Positions 1 to 7,268 of a stretch of 38,529 nt of DNA are shown piece after piece. The DNA lies in assembly GCA_048498995.1 (NCBI GenBank), contig JBEHWX010000057.1:1-38529 (forward strand), given 5' to 3'. Numbering within the stretch: position 1 is the stretch's first letter; every line of letters begins with the position of its first letter. The notes under the pieces were generated by a model. It did no database searches, was not told the DNA's origin, and saw only the letters and a list, made by a program, of their open reading frames with translations. The position numbers and the translations under genes were made by a program. The DNA is from JBEHWX01 sp048498995 (GTDB taxonomy: Bacteria > Bacteroidota > Ignavibacteria > OLB7).

Positions 1-1
1 G

Positions 2-1168
2 GAGGAGACCCTGGGGGGCGAGCCGGAGACGAAGGTGCCGTCTCCACGTCCGGTGGTCTCGGCCGATACCCCCGAGCTGCGCGGCAAGCTCGACGGATGC
101 GACGGCGTGGAAGTCCGTCCGCTTCTGCCGTACGTCTTCTTCGACATGAACAGCGGCGACATCCCGGGACGCTACATCGGCTCGACCGCTCCCGCCGATC
201 AGCCGGTGAAGGGGATGGTGAACCTGAACGACGATCTGCTCGACAGCTATCACGCGATCCTCGACACCGTGGCCGAGCGGATGAAGGCCAACCCGACGAA
301 CATCGAGCTGGTCGGCTGCAACGCCGACCGTGGCCCGGAGCGTGGACGCAAGACCCTTTCGATGAAGCGTGCCCGCGCGGTGCGCGATTACCTGGTCGAG
401 CGGGGCGTCGATCCCTCCTACATTACTCTCTCGGCGCGCAATCTGCCGGCGATGCCCTCCCCGCCTGACGACACGCTCGGGATGCAGGAGAACCGTCGCG
501 TGGAGATCATCGCTCCCTGGGAGATCCTTCGTCCGGTGGTGGTGCATCAGGTGCCGCCGACCGCGGCATTTCCCGCGGTGCGCTTCCTGCCGGGGCTCGT
601 GCCGGCCGGGCAGACGGTCGGCAGATGGCGCCTTACCGCCACGCAGGCCGGACGCACCGTCTACACCGAGGAGGGGGATGGCCCCACGCTCCCCGGCGAG
701 GTCCGCTGGCAGCCGACCGGCGATCTGAGCCGGACCGCGCCGATCCAGTACTGGCTCGACGTGACCTCCGCCGACGGCCAGAGCGCCAAGTCTCCCGTGA
801 TGCAGATCGCCGTCAGCGACGACGACAATCCCTGCACGATGGTCCGGAGCAGCCTGATCATGTTCGATTTCGACAAGGCCTCGCTCGGCACCTACGATCG
901 CGGCGTGCTCGAGTCCTACATCCGCCCGGCGCTCCGGAGCGGCTCGGCCGTGACCGTGGCCGGCTTCACCGACGAGATGGGGGATGCCGATCACAACCTC
1001 GGCCTGTCGCAGGATCGCGCCCGCTCGGTGCTCGATTATCTGGATCTTCCGGACGCCACCGCACGCGGCTACGGAGAGACCGCCTGGCGCTCCGCCTCGA
1101 AGTCGCCGGAAGAGCGCTTCTACCGCAGGATCGTCGTCACCGAGGTGAAGAACATGACGGCCCCGTAA
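2..1168 (+). CDS. Double OmpA-domain envelope protein, 5' end outside window
   Basis: The frame is open from the left edge, so the gene starts upstream; an in-frame GTG at 35 is not a convincing start. Two OmpA-type peptidoglycan-binding domains are visible. The first (about nt 120-520) has a VFFD strand, the stretch TLSMKRARAVRDYL and an ENRRVEI end. The second (about nt 840-1150) has IMFDFDKASLG, the Asp of GFTDEMGD and LSQDRARSV. In OmpA domains that Asp and Arg bind diaminopimelate in peptidoglycan. The segment between them looks like a beta-sandwich spacer. The order matches the C-terminal half of the protein at 30184-32115, so the missing N-terminus is probably a beta-barrel. The likely role is to tether the outer membrane to the cell wall. 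A GC hairpin follows the stop by 35 nt. Confidence 0.85.
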   Translation, partial: EETLGGEPETKVPSPRPVVSADTPELRGKLDGCDGVEVRPLLPYVFFDMNSGDIPGRYIGSTAPADQPVKGMVNLNDDLLDSYHAILDTVAERMKANPTNIELVGCNADRGPERGRKTLSMKRARAVRDYLVERGVDPSYITLSARNLPAMPSPPDDTLGMQENRRVEIIAPWEILRPVVVHQVPPTAAFPAVRFLPGLVPAGQTVGRWRLTATQAGRTVYTEEGDGPTLPGEVRWQPTGDLSRTAPIQYWLDVTSADGQSAKSPVMQIAVSDDDNPCTMVRSSLIMFDFDKASLGTYDRGVLESYIRPALRSGSAVTVAGFTDEMGDADHNLGLSQDRARSVLDYLDLPDATARGYGETAWRSASKSPEERFYRRIVVTEVKNMTAP

Positions 1169-1203
1169 GCGATACCGCCCTGGAGCGATTCTTCGAAGCA
1201 TCG

Positions 1204-1236
1204 CGCGCCCGCGTCACATCTGGTGGCGCGGGCGCG
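1204..1236 (+). terminator. GC-rich hairpin after OmpA gene
   Basis: A perfect 10-bp inverted repeat (1204-1213 with 1227-1236, CGCGCCCGCG arms) with a 13-nt loop lies 35 nt after the stop of the OmpA-domain gene. Only a weak T-containing stretch follows, so it is a terminator-like hairpin rather than a textbook intrinsic terminator. Confidence 0.5.
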
Positions 1237-1458
1237 TCTATTAGCGGCGGCGCGGTCCGACCGCAACGCTCCGGTGAGAAATGTCGGACTCTGACATGTT
1301 CACCATGGCTCGATACTCGAAATCTCGATTCTCGAGAGGGCGCGGCGTACGCTGCTCGAGATCGCCGTCCGGCTCCTCCATGAGGGAGCGGAAGGTGACG
1401 CGAGCGACCGTGACGAGCCATGATTCCGCGCCGTATCGCTATCGGTAGTGAGACATCC

Positions 1459-1851
1459 ATGATTGCGAATTCCCATGCCGCGCGCCGGACGGCTCACGGG
1501 CGTTCCCTGGTCGTCGCGTCGATGGCGGCGATGATCGCGCTCACCTCGTCGTAGGCGGCGCAGCTGGCCTGGCGCCACTTCGGGCGGCTCGCGGAGAGTG
1601 GAGCGCGCTCCGGCGTCTGGTCGTGCTCCGATAGATCGTGTCTCGATAACGACGTCGGCAGTAATTGGAAGACGGTCGCGCGCACGTACTTCGTGGCCGT
1701 CGGGCCGATGTCGCTGGACAAAATGAGCGGGGCGCGTCGAGATCATTTTCTCGTCGGTAACGCGGAGAGGCGGCGGCATCTGACCGAGGCGAATCCGGGA
1801 CGAGGATATATGCCGCGCGGCGGCGTGAAAACGACACGTGCCGGGCTCTGA
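1459..1851 (+). pseudogene. Possible secreted-protein remnant with in-frame TAG
   Basis: From ATG at 1459 the frame encodes a 31-residue peptide shaped like a signal sequence: basic residues (ARRTAHGR), then a hydrophobic stretch (SLVVASMAAMIALTSS). It ends at TAG 1552-1554. The same frame then stays open for another 98 codons to TGA at 1849-1851, with mostly G or C in third positions. This could be a small secreted protein broken by one nonsense mutation. The downstream sequence resembles no family I know, and the ATG lacks a clear ribosome-binding site. Long open frames occur by chance in GC-rich DNA, so this is tentative. Confidence 0.25.
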
Positions 1852-1871
1852 CGATCCCGGCACGTGTCGTT
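1830..1871 (-). terminator. 16-bp perfect hairpin ending the Asp-box operon
   Basis: Arms 1830-1845 and 1856-1871 are perfectly complementary over 16 bp with a 10-nt loop, starting 24 nt beyond the stop of the gene ending at 1895. On the minus strand the stem runs into a short T-run (TTTT). It is the likely terminator of the operon 6943 to 1895. Confidence 0.75.
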
Positions 1872-1894
1872 GATGACGAGCATGGTTGTGATAT

Positions 1895-3259
1895 TCACCG
1901 CACCACGAGCGGAAACGTACGAGACGAAAGTTCCTCTCTGATGTGCATGAAGTAGATGCCGGGCGGAATTTCGGCGTCGAGCCTGATCAGCAGACGCGCT
2001 CCATGTTCATCGGTCTCCGGCCGGATTCCGTCACGAACGACACGGCCCAGCGGATCGACAATCGATATCTCGTTGACGCTCTCCGTTCCCGGTATCGACA
2101 GCGTCGCTCCCGGCGAGATGGGATTGGGGTAAAGGAGATCTCGTGTCGTTTCCGAAATGTTCGGCTCATACACGGCCGCCGGCATTTCTCCGTAGCGGAG
2201 GATCTGACCATCACTGGTCGCCAACAGCGCGTACGCCAGCGATGGATAGGCGATCGCGCGAAACGAAATCACGGATCGGTAACCCATTGGCACCGTGTCA
2301 CGTTTCCAGGTAATGCCGCCATCGGAGGTGCGGAGGAGCTTTGGTGTCTGGCCACAGGCAATGCCGTGGAGACTATCGACGAAGGCGATTTGATCGAGGC
2401 CATAGCCGAGAGGGTTGAGCGTGTCGAGCTGCAACTGCCAGGTACGCCCGCCGTCGGTCGTCCGATAGATCAGATCGTGTTGCTCGCCAGCCGTGTTGCC
2501 GGTCGCGCCTGCCGCCCATCCTCGATTCGTATCGATGAAGTTCAGATACCAGGCTCCTCGCTTGAAAGGAGTAGTGTAGGAATGCCAGGTGGCGCCTTGA
2601 TCGTCAGATCGCACGATGAGCTGCGTGGGCCCCTTCGAGACATCAAAACCCGTGAGTGCGATGATCGTGTGTGGTGATGCCATCACCGCATGATACACGG
2701 ACCGCTTTCTAAGGCTGTCGGGAAAATTAGCCGATACCCAGGTGGCGCCTCCATCGCTGGTTCGCAGGAGCAGATGGCTATAGGAGGGGATCACGCCGTT
2801 GAGGCTATCGAACATGTGGATGTTCGATAATTGCGAGGAGTCGACCTGGGTTACCGACCAGGAGGCGCCGGCGTCGGTGGAGCGGACAACGGTGCCGCTG
2901 TCGGTGACGCCGATGCAGAGATTCGGTGTCGGATATGCAATTCCCTGGATCTTCGGTGGGAAGCGAAACGTGTGAAGGTTGATCGTATCCAGGAAGATGG
3001 TCTTCCAGGTGAGACCGGCATCGGTGGATCGACGGATCACGGTCTGCTCATTGCCGTTGTTGCCGGTCACGACGCAGTTGAGCGAATCGGCGCAGGCAAC
3101 TCCGAAGTAGAACATATTGAATACGGAGTCGACCACTGCCCACTGTCCATTCTGCGCCGAGGTCGAGGAAGTGGCCAGCAGCAGCATTGCGACGGTGGCC
3201 AGCGCCGTGGCCCAAAGGGTACGACGCCAGCTGACGATTGAGCGCGGGAGATCCCTCAT
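1895..3259 (-). CDS. Asp-box (YCF48/BNR-like) secreted protein with T9SS sorting domain, copy 1
   Basis: The 454-residue protein begins with a signal peptide (about residues 1-35, cleavage near STSA-Q). Six Asp-box motifs of the type S/T-x-D-x-G-x-T-W follow, for example RSTDAGLTW, RTSDGGATW and RTSDGGITW; in this superfamily they mark blades of a beta-propeller. Residues 374-454 form a T9SS C-terminal sorting domain (YPNPISPGA near its start, a PLGR turn, basic end), so export across the outer membrane is expected. Substrate or partner is unknown. It is the last of three tandem paralogues, 11 nt after the gene ending at 3271, and is followed by a strong hairpin. Large parts are identical to copy 3, while the C-terminal tail is unique to this copy. 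Confidence 0.9.
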   Translation of the reverse strand: MRDLPRSIVSWRRTLWATALATVAMLLLATSSTSAQNGQWAVVDSVFNMFYFGVACADSLNCVVTGNNGNEQTVIRRSTDAGLTWKTIFLDTINLHTFRFPPKIQGIAYPTPNLCIGVTDSGTVVRSTDAGASWSVTQVDSSQLSNIHMFDSLNGVIPSYSHLLLRTSDGGATWVSANFPDSLRKRSVYHAVMASPHTIIALTGFDVSKGPTQLIVRSDDQGATWHSYTTPFKRGAWYLNFIDTNRGWAAGATGNTAGEQHDLIYRTTDGGRTWQLQLDTLNPLGYGLDQIAFVDSLHGIACGQTPKLLRTSDGGITWKRDTVPMGYRSVISFRAIAYPSLAYALLATSDGQILRYGEMPAAVYEPNISETTRDLLYPNPISPGATLSIPGTESVNEISIVDPLGRVVRDGIRPETDEHGARLLIRLDAEIPPGIYFMHIREELSSRTFPLVVR

Positions 3260-3270
3260 CGTTGAGAGCG

Positions 3271-4632
3271 TTATCGTACGATGAATGGAAGAGTTCGGAT
3301 CGTGTTCTTCGCCTGAATACGGACCAGGTAGAGACCTGGCGGTATTGCCGGATCGAGCCTGAATGCCAGATTCGAGCCGCTGCGACTCGATACCGGGTTC
3401 GCATCGTGAAGAACGACACGGCCCAGCGGATCGACGATCGATATCTCGTCGACGCTCTCGGTTCCCGATATCGTCAGCGTCGCGCCCGGTGAGACGGGAT
3501 TGGGGTAAAGGAGATCGGGCCTCGTTTCCGAAATGCTCGGCTCATGCACTGCCGCCGGCATTTCCGCGTAGCGCAGAATCTGACCTTGAGTTGTGACCGC
3601 CAGCGCGTATGCCGGAGAAGGATAGGCGATGGCGTGCACCGAGATCGGGGAGATATATCCCATCGGCACCGTGTCACGTTTCCAGGTAATACCGCCATCG
3701 GAGGTGCGGAGGATCTTCGGTGTCTGACCGCAGGCAATGCCGTTCATGCTGTCGAGGAAGGCGATCTGATCGAGTCCGTAGCCGATCGGGTTGAGCGTGT
3801 CGAGCTGCAGCTGCCAGGTGCGCCCTCCGTCGGTCGTGTTGTATATCAGATCATGCTGCTCCCCCTCGGTACTGCCGGCAGCGCCCGCGGCCCATCCTCT
3901 GTCATCATCGATGAAGCTCAAATACCATGCTCCACGCCGAAATGGTGTGATGTAGCTATGCCAGGTTTGGCCGAAATCGTCGGAGCGGACAATGAGCTGT
4001 GTCGGTCCCTTGGAGACATCGAATCCGGTCAGCACGATGATCGTTTGTGCCGTCGGCATCACCGCATGATAGACGGTTCGCTTCCTGAGACTATCCGGAA
4101 ATCCTGCCGAGACCCAGGTGGCCCCGCCATCGCTGGTGCGCAGAAGCAAATGGCCATACGAAGGCATCACCCCGCGAAGACTGTCGAACATGTAGATGTG
4201 TTCCAGCGGGAAGGAGTCGACCTGGGTCACCGACCAGGAGGCGCCAGCGTCGGTGGTGCGAATCACCGTGCCGCTATCGGTGACGCCGATGCAGAGATTC
4301 GATGTCGGATACGCGATTCCCTGGATCTTCGGCGGGAAGCGGTGAGTCGTACGGTTCAAGGTGTCCAGGAAGATACCTCGCCACGTGAGACCGGCATCGG
4401 TGGATCGACGGATCACGGTCTGCTCATTGCCGTTGTTGCCGGTCACGATGCAGTTGAGCGAATCGGCGCAGGCCACGCCGTAGTAGAGCAGGTTGAAGGT
4501 GGAATCGACCAGCGTCCACGTCCCACGTTGTGCCCGGGAGGGAGACGCGGCAAGAAGCATTGCAAGAACAGCCAGCGCCGCGACCCAAAGGGTCCGGCGC
4601 TGGCTCACGATTGCGCGCGGGAGATCTCTCAT
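3271..4632 (-). CDS. Asp-box secreted protein with T9SS sorting domain, copy 2
   Basis: The 453-residue middle paralogue has the same plan as its neighbours: signal peptide starting MRDLPRAIVSQRR, six Asp boxes and a C-terminal sorting domain beginning near LLYPNPVSPGA. Its first residues (MRDLPR) match copy 1, but its last 40 residues (VLHDANPVSSRSGSNLAF onward) match copy 3. It is separated from both neighbours by the same 11-nt spacer (CGCTCTCAACG on the coding strand), which shows tandem duplication of a whole gene-plus-spacer unit. It is presumably exported by T9SS and cell-surface or secreted. The ligand is unknown. Confidence 0.9.
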   Translation of the reverse strand: MRDLPRAIVSQRRTLWVAALAVLAMLLAASPSRAQRGTWTLVDSTFNLLYYGVACADSLNCIVTGNNGNEQTVIRRSTDAGLTWRGIFLDTLNRTTHRFPPKIQGIAYPTSNLCIGVTDSGTVIRTTDAGASWSVTQVDSFPLEHIYMFDSLRGVMPSYGHLLLRTSDGGATWVSAGFPDSLRKRTVYHAVMPTAQTIIVLTGFDVSKGPTQLIVRSDDFGQTWHSYITPFRRGAWYLSFIDDDRGWAAGAAGSTEGEQHDLIYNTTDGGRTWQLQLDTLNPIGYGLDQIAFLDSMNGIACGQTPKILRTSDGGITWKRDTVPMGYISPISVHAIAYPSPAYALAVTTQGQILRYAEMPAAVHEPSISETRPDLLYPNPVSPGATLTISGTESVDEISIVDPLGRVVLHDANPVSSRSGSNLAFRLDPAIPPGLYLVRIQAKNTIRTLPFIVR

Positions 4633-4643
4633 CGTTGAGAGCG

Positions 4644-6020
4644 TTATCGTACGATGAATGGAAAAGTTCGGATCGTGTTCTTCGCCTGCATACGGACCAG
4701 GTAGAGACCTGGCGGTATTGCCGGATCGAGCGTGAAAGCCAGATTCGAGCCGCTGCGACTCGATACCGGGTTCGCATCGTGAAGAACGATACGCCCGAGC
4801 GGATCGACAAGGGTGATCTCGTCGACGTTCTCAGTTCCTGGAATCGTCAGCGTCGCGCCCGGCGAGATGGGATTGGGGTAAAGGAGATCACGCGTCTTCG
4901 CCGCTGGGCTGGGCTCGTACACGGCCGCCGGCATTTCTCCGTAGCGGAGGATCTGACCATCACTAGTCACCAACAGCGCGTACGCCAGCGATGGATTGGC
5001 GATCGCGCGAAACGAAATCACGGATCGGTAACCCATTGGCACCGTGTCACGTTTCCAGGTAATGCCGCCATCGGAGGTGCGGAGGAGCTTTGGTGTCTGA
5101 CCACAGGCAATGCCGTGGAGACTATCGACGAAGGCGATCTGATCGAGGCCATAGCCGAGAGGATTGAGCGTGTCGAGCTGCAACTGCCAGGCGCGCCCGC
5201 CGTCGGAGGTCGCATAGATCAAATCGTGTTGCTGGCCAACCATGTCTCCGTTTGCTCCGACAACCCATCCCCTATTTGTATCGATGAAGTGGAGATAATG
5301 AAGGATGGCATTGACATCAAAGGGTGGCCGAATAACCTCCCAGGTCTCTCCGAAGTCATCCGATCGTGCAATTAATTGCGTCGGTCCCTCTGCCATGTCG
5401 AAGCCAGTCAGCGCAATAATGGTATGGGGATCTGGCATGCATGCATGTGCGACGGCTCGCTTGGGGATCGCCATGCGAAAGTTGGTTTGTGCCCAGGTGG
5501 CTCCACCATCGGTTGTTCGTAGGAGTCGGAAACTCGATGCTACCAGCACGCCGACATGGTCGTCGAACATGAAGATATCTTCTAGCGGAAACGAGTCAAC
5601 CTGGGTCACCGACCAGGAGGCACCGGCGTCGGTGGTGCGGACGACGGTACCGCTGTCGGTGACGCCAATGCAGAGATTGGGTGTCGGATACGCAATCCCC
5701 TGGATCTTCGGTGGGAAGCGAAACGTGTGAAGGTTGATCGTATCCAGAAAGATGGTCTTCCAGGTGAGACCGGCATCGGTGGATCGACGGATCACGGTCT
5801 GCTCGTTTCCGTTGTTGCCGGTGACGACGCAGTTGAGCGAATCGGCGCAGGCGACTCCGAAGTAGAACATGTTGAACACGGAGTCGACCACCGTCCACTG
5901 TCCTTGTTGCGCCAACGCTGGAGCAGACATCAGCAGGAGTAGGGCGAAGATCGCCGACGCCGGATTCTTCTGAATCCGACGCCGGTTCTTCGTGAAAGGG
6001 TTGGAGCTCATTGGGGTCAT
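4644..6020 (-). CDS. Asp-box secreted protein with T9SS sorting domain, copy 3
   Basis: The chosen start is ATG at 6020, giving 458 residues like its paralogues. This ATG overlaps the TGA of the upstream Cys-rich gene (ATGA, 6020-6017), which suggests translational coupling. A second in-frame ATG lies at 6011. The frame is open further upstream, but that extension runs through the neighbouring gene and has no signal peptide. The signal peptide here (NPASAIFALLLLMSAPALAQ) is unrelated to that of copies 1 and 2. Six Asp boxes and the YPNPISPGA-type sorting domain are present. The central region (VGVLVASSFRLLRTTDGG and PPFDVNAILHYLHFID) is unique to this copy. Confidence 0.88.
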   Translation of the reverse strand: MTPMSSNPFTKNRRRIQKNPASAIFALLLLMSAPALAQQGQWTVVDSVFNMFYFGVACADSLNCVVTGNNGNEQTVIRRSTDAGLTWKTIFLDTINLHTFRFPPKIQGIAYPTPNLCIGVTDSGTVVRTTDAGASWSVTQVDSFPLEDIFMFDDHVGVLVASSFRLLRTTDGGATWAQTNFRMAIPKRAVAHACMPDPHTIIALTGFDMAEGPTQLIARSDDFGETWEVIRPPFDVNAILHYLHFIDTNRGWVVGANGDMVGQQHDLIYATSDGGRAWQLQLDTLNPLGYGLDQIAFVDSLHGIACGQTPKLLRTSDGGITWKRDTVPMGYRSVISFRAIANPSLAYALLVTSDGQILRYGEMPAAVYEPSPAAKTRDLLYPNPISPGATLTIPGTENVDEITLVDPLGRIVLHDANPVSSRSGSNLAFTLDPAIPPGLYLVRMQAKNTIRTFPFIVR

Positions 6021-6943
6021 GGTGCCACGTAAATGGGTGATGACATTACATTCCTTCCGCCATTGACGACCCGGCAAAGATAGGTCCCGGTTGACAGACC
6101 ATTCAGGCCGACGGTGAATCCGACGTGCAACGTCGCATCCGGCTCCGCCACCATCGAGCGGAGCACGTGGCCGCCCAGATCGACGATCTCGAGGCTTGCC
6201 CGGCCGTGATCGACCGCCTGACAAACGATGTTTGCCGTCCCACCCGCCGCATACGTGATCATCTCCGCCGCCGGCCTGACATCCGACGAACCGGATGTGA
6301 GCTTGCCGAGCACATCGAGCCAGGTTTCCGAGCAGACCGGGTAGCACTCGCCTCCCGATTCAGCATCGGGGCCACATGGAGGATCGGCCGGAGGCCCGCC
6401 CTGCGGGTAAGCGACGAACTTGTCTCCCTCCTTGCAGACCAGATACCTTGTAAAACAGCATGGAGCTGGATCGCACGGCGCTAAGCAGGTGACTACATCG
6501 CCAAGCGGCATCACCATGTCGAACTTCCGCCAGCAGGCTCCGATACTGACCCGGAAGTTGGGAATGCATTTCCCCTCTTCAGGCCTTGGTAGCGGTGAGA
6601 GCGGATTGGTAAGAAGAAAAGTGATTGCCGCAGCTAGAAGGTCATGCGTGGAGCAGGCATAGCAGCCTGGGGTCAATATCTCGATCCGATGCAGCTGAAC
6701 GTCGATGTATTGCGCCGGGGGACATGCGGTGCGCTTCGCGTAGTAGCACCTGAACGTGCAAGAGCTCGTCCCACAGGTTATGCCCGCCGTTATCGTGTTA
6801 TAAACGTTCTGCCACGGGCTCTCCGGGCAGTCGGGGGTGCAGAGGCGTGGCTGCCAGGTCGGCTGGGCCGGCAGTGTGTGGGGCGCAAGCAGCGCCGCGA
6901 GGATCAGGAAGGGAAGGAGAAACGAACGTCGAATGGTGCTCAT
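6017..6943 (-). CDS. Cys-rich secreted protein, first gene of the Asp-box operon
   Basis: I chose ATG 6943 (MSTIRRSF) because GGAG lies about 9 nt upstream and a clean signal peptide follows (LLPFLILAALLAPHTLPAQ). A longer frame to 7123 lacks both. The mature part of this 308-residue protein has about 20 cysteines, including a CDPAPCCFTRYLVC cluster, which suggests several disulfides outside the cytoplasm. The last 80 or so residues (ASLEIVDLGGHVL, GLSTGTYLCRVVNGG) look like a T9SS sorting domain, without a clear PNP motif. I do not recognise the central domain. It overlaps the next gene by 4 nt and heads the operon. Confidence 0.82.
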   Translation of the reverse strand: MSTIRRSFLLPFLILAALLAPHTLPAQPTWQPRLCTPDCPESPWQNVYNTITAGITCGTSSCTFRCYYAKRTACPPAQYIDVQLHRIEILTPGCYACSTHDLLAAAITFLLTNPLSPLPRPEEGKCIPNFRVSIGACWRKFDMVMPLGDVVTCLAPCDPAPCCFTRYLVCKEGDKFVAYPQGGPPADPPCGPDAESGGECYPVCSETWLDVLGKLTSGSSDVRPAAEMITYAAGGTANIVCQAVDHGRASLEIVDLGGHVLRSMVAEPDATLHVGFTVGLNGLSTGTYLCRVVNGGRNVMSSPIYVAP

Positions 6944-7104
6944 CGTACCGAGCTCCGATTGGTGATTGAAATTTCGCGCCGATGAAGGGGCGCACGGTGA
7001 AGATGACTTGCGCGGCGGAAACAACACGGCCGCTCCCGACGCCATGGAGGCCAGGTAGTTCCGGTGCTGCCGCGGGATATGCCATGCGGTGTTCGATGGC
7101 GGGG

Positions 7105-7137
7105 CAATTATACAACGGGACAATCACGCGACGCAAG
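7105..7137 (-). promoter_or_regulatory. Candidate promoter of the Cys-rich/Asp-box operon
   Basis: On the minus strand TATAATTG (7112-7105) resembles the Bacteroidota -7 box TAnnTTTG, and TTG (7136-7134) lies 21 nt upstream at the expected -33 distance. It is 162 nt before the start at 6943. The assignment rests on motif similarity only. Confidence 0.35.
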
Positions 7138-7139
7138 AG

Positions 7140-7160
7140 GGGGCATGCATGTCATGCCCC
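7140..7160 (-). terminator. Hairpin downstream of acyltransferase gene
   Basis: Arms GGGGCATG (7140-7147) and CATGCCCC (7153-7160) form an 8-bp stem with a 5-nt loop, about 110 nt beyond the stop of the gene ending at 7269. There is no clear T-run, so confidence is moderate. Confidence 0.4.
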
Positions 7161-7268
7161 AAAGCATGGCTCCGGAGCTCCTTTCCCCGAAAGCCGTGTC
7201 CATGTGCCTGCGATCGTCGGTACCACCGTTCATGAAGCGCCGCGAACGTCCGCACGTGGTGGTCGCGG

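Larger units (their letters stand above)
1169..1894. other. 726-bp intergenic region between convergent genes
   Basis: This gap separates the end of the OmpA gene (+) from the end of the Asp-box array (-). It holds two hairpins (1204-1236 and 1830-1871) and a possible nonsense-interrupted secreted-protein frame at 1459-1851. I see no other convincing coding signal. The other open frames have low-complexity Arg/Ser/Pro-rich translations typical of non-coding GC-rich DNA. Confidence 0.6.
1895..6020 (-). repeat. Three-copy tandem gene array with mosaic identity
   Basis: Three units of about 1.37 kb are repeated head to tail. Identity is patchy. Copies 1 and 3 share blocks absent from copy 2 (SVFNMFYFGVACADSLNCVV, KTIFLDTINLHTF, GYRSVISFRAIA). 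Copies 1 and 2 share the centre (SLRKR-VYHAVM, RGAWYL). Copies 2 and 3 share the tail. Both spacers are the same 11 nt. Confidence 0.85.
6944..7268. other. 325-bp intergenic region
   Basis: The region holds the candidate promoter at 7105-7137 for the operon to its left and the hairpin 7140-7160 behind the acyltransferase gene. No coding signal is seen. Confidence 0.5.

Noticed and set aside
1300..1863. 187-codon minus-strand frame in the 1169-1894 gap
   Set aside because: It includes the terminator hairpin of the operon, is Arg/Ser/Pro-rich, and has no ribosome-binding site.
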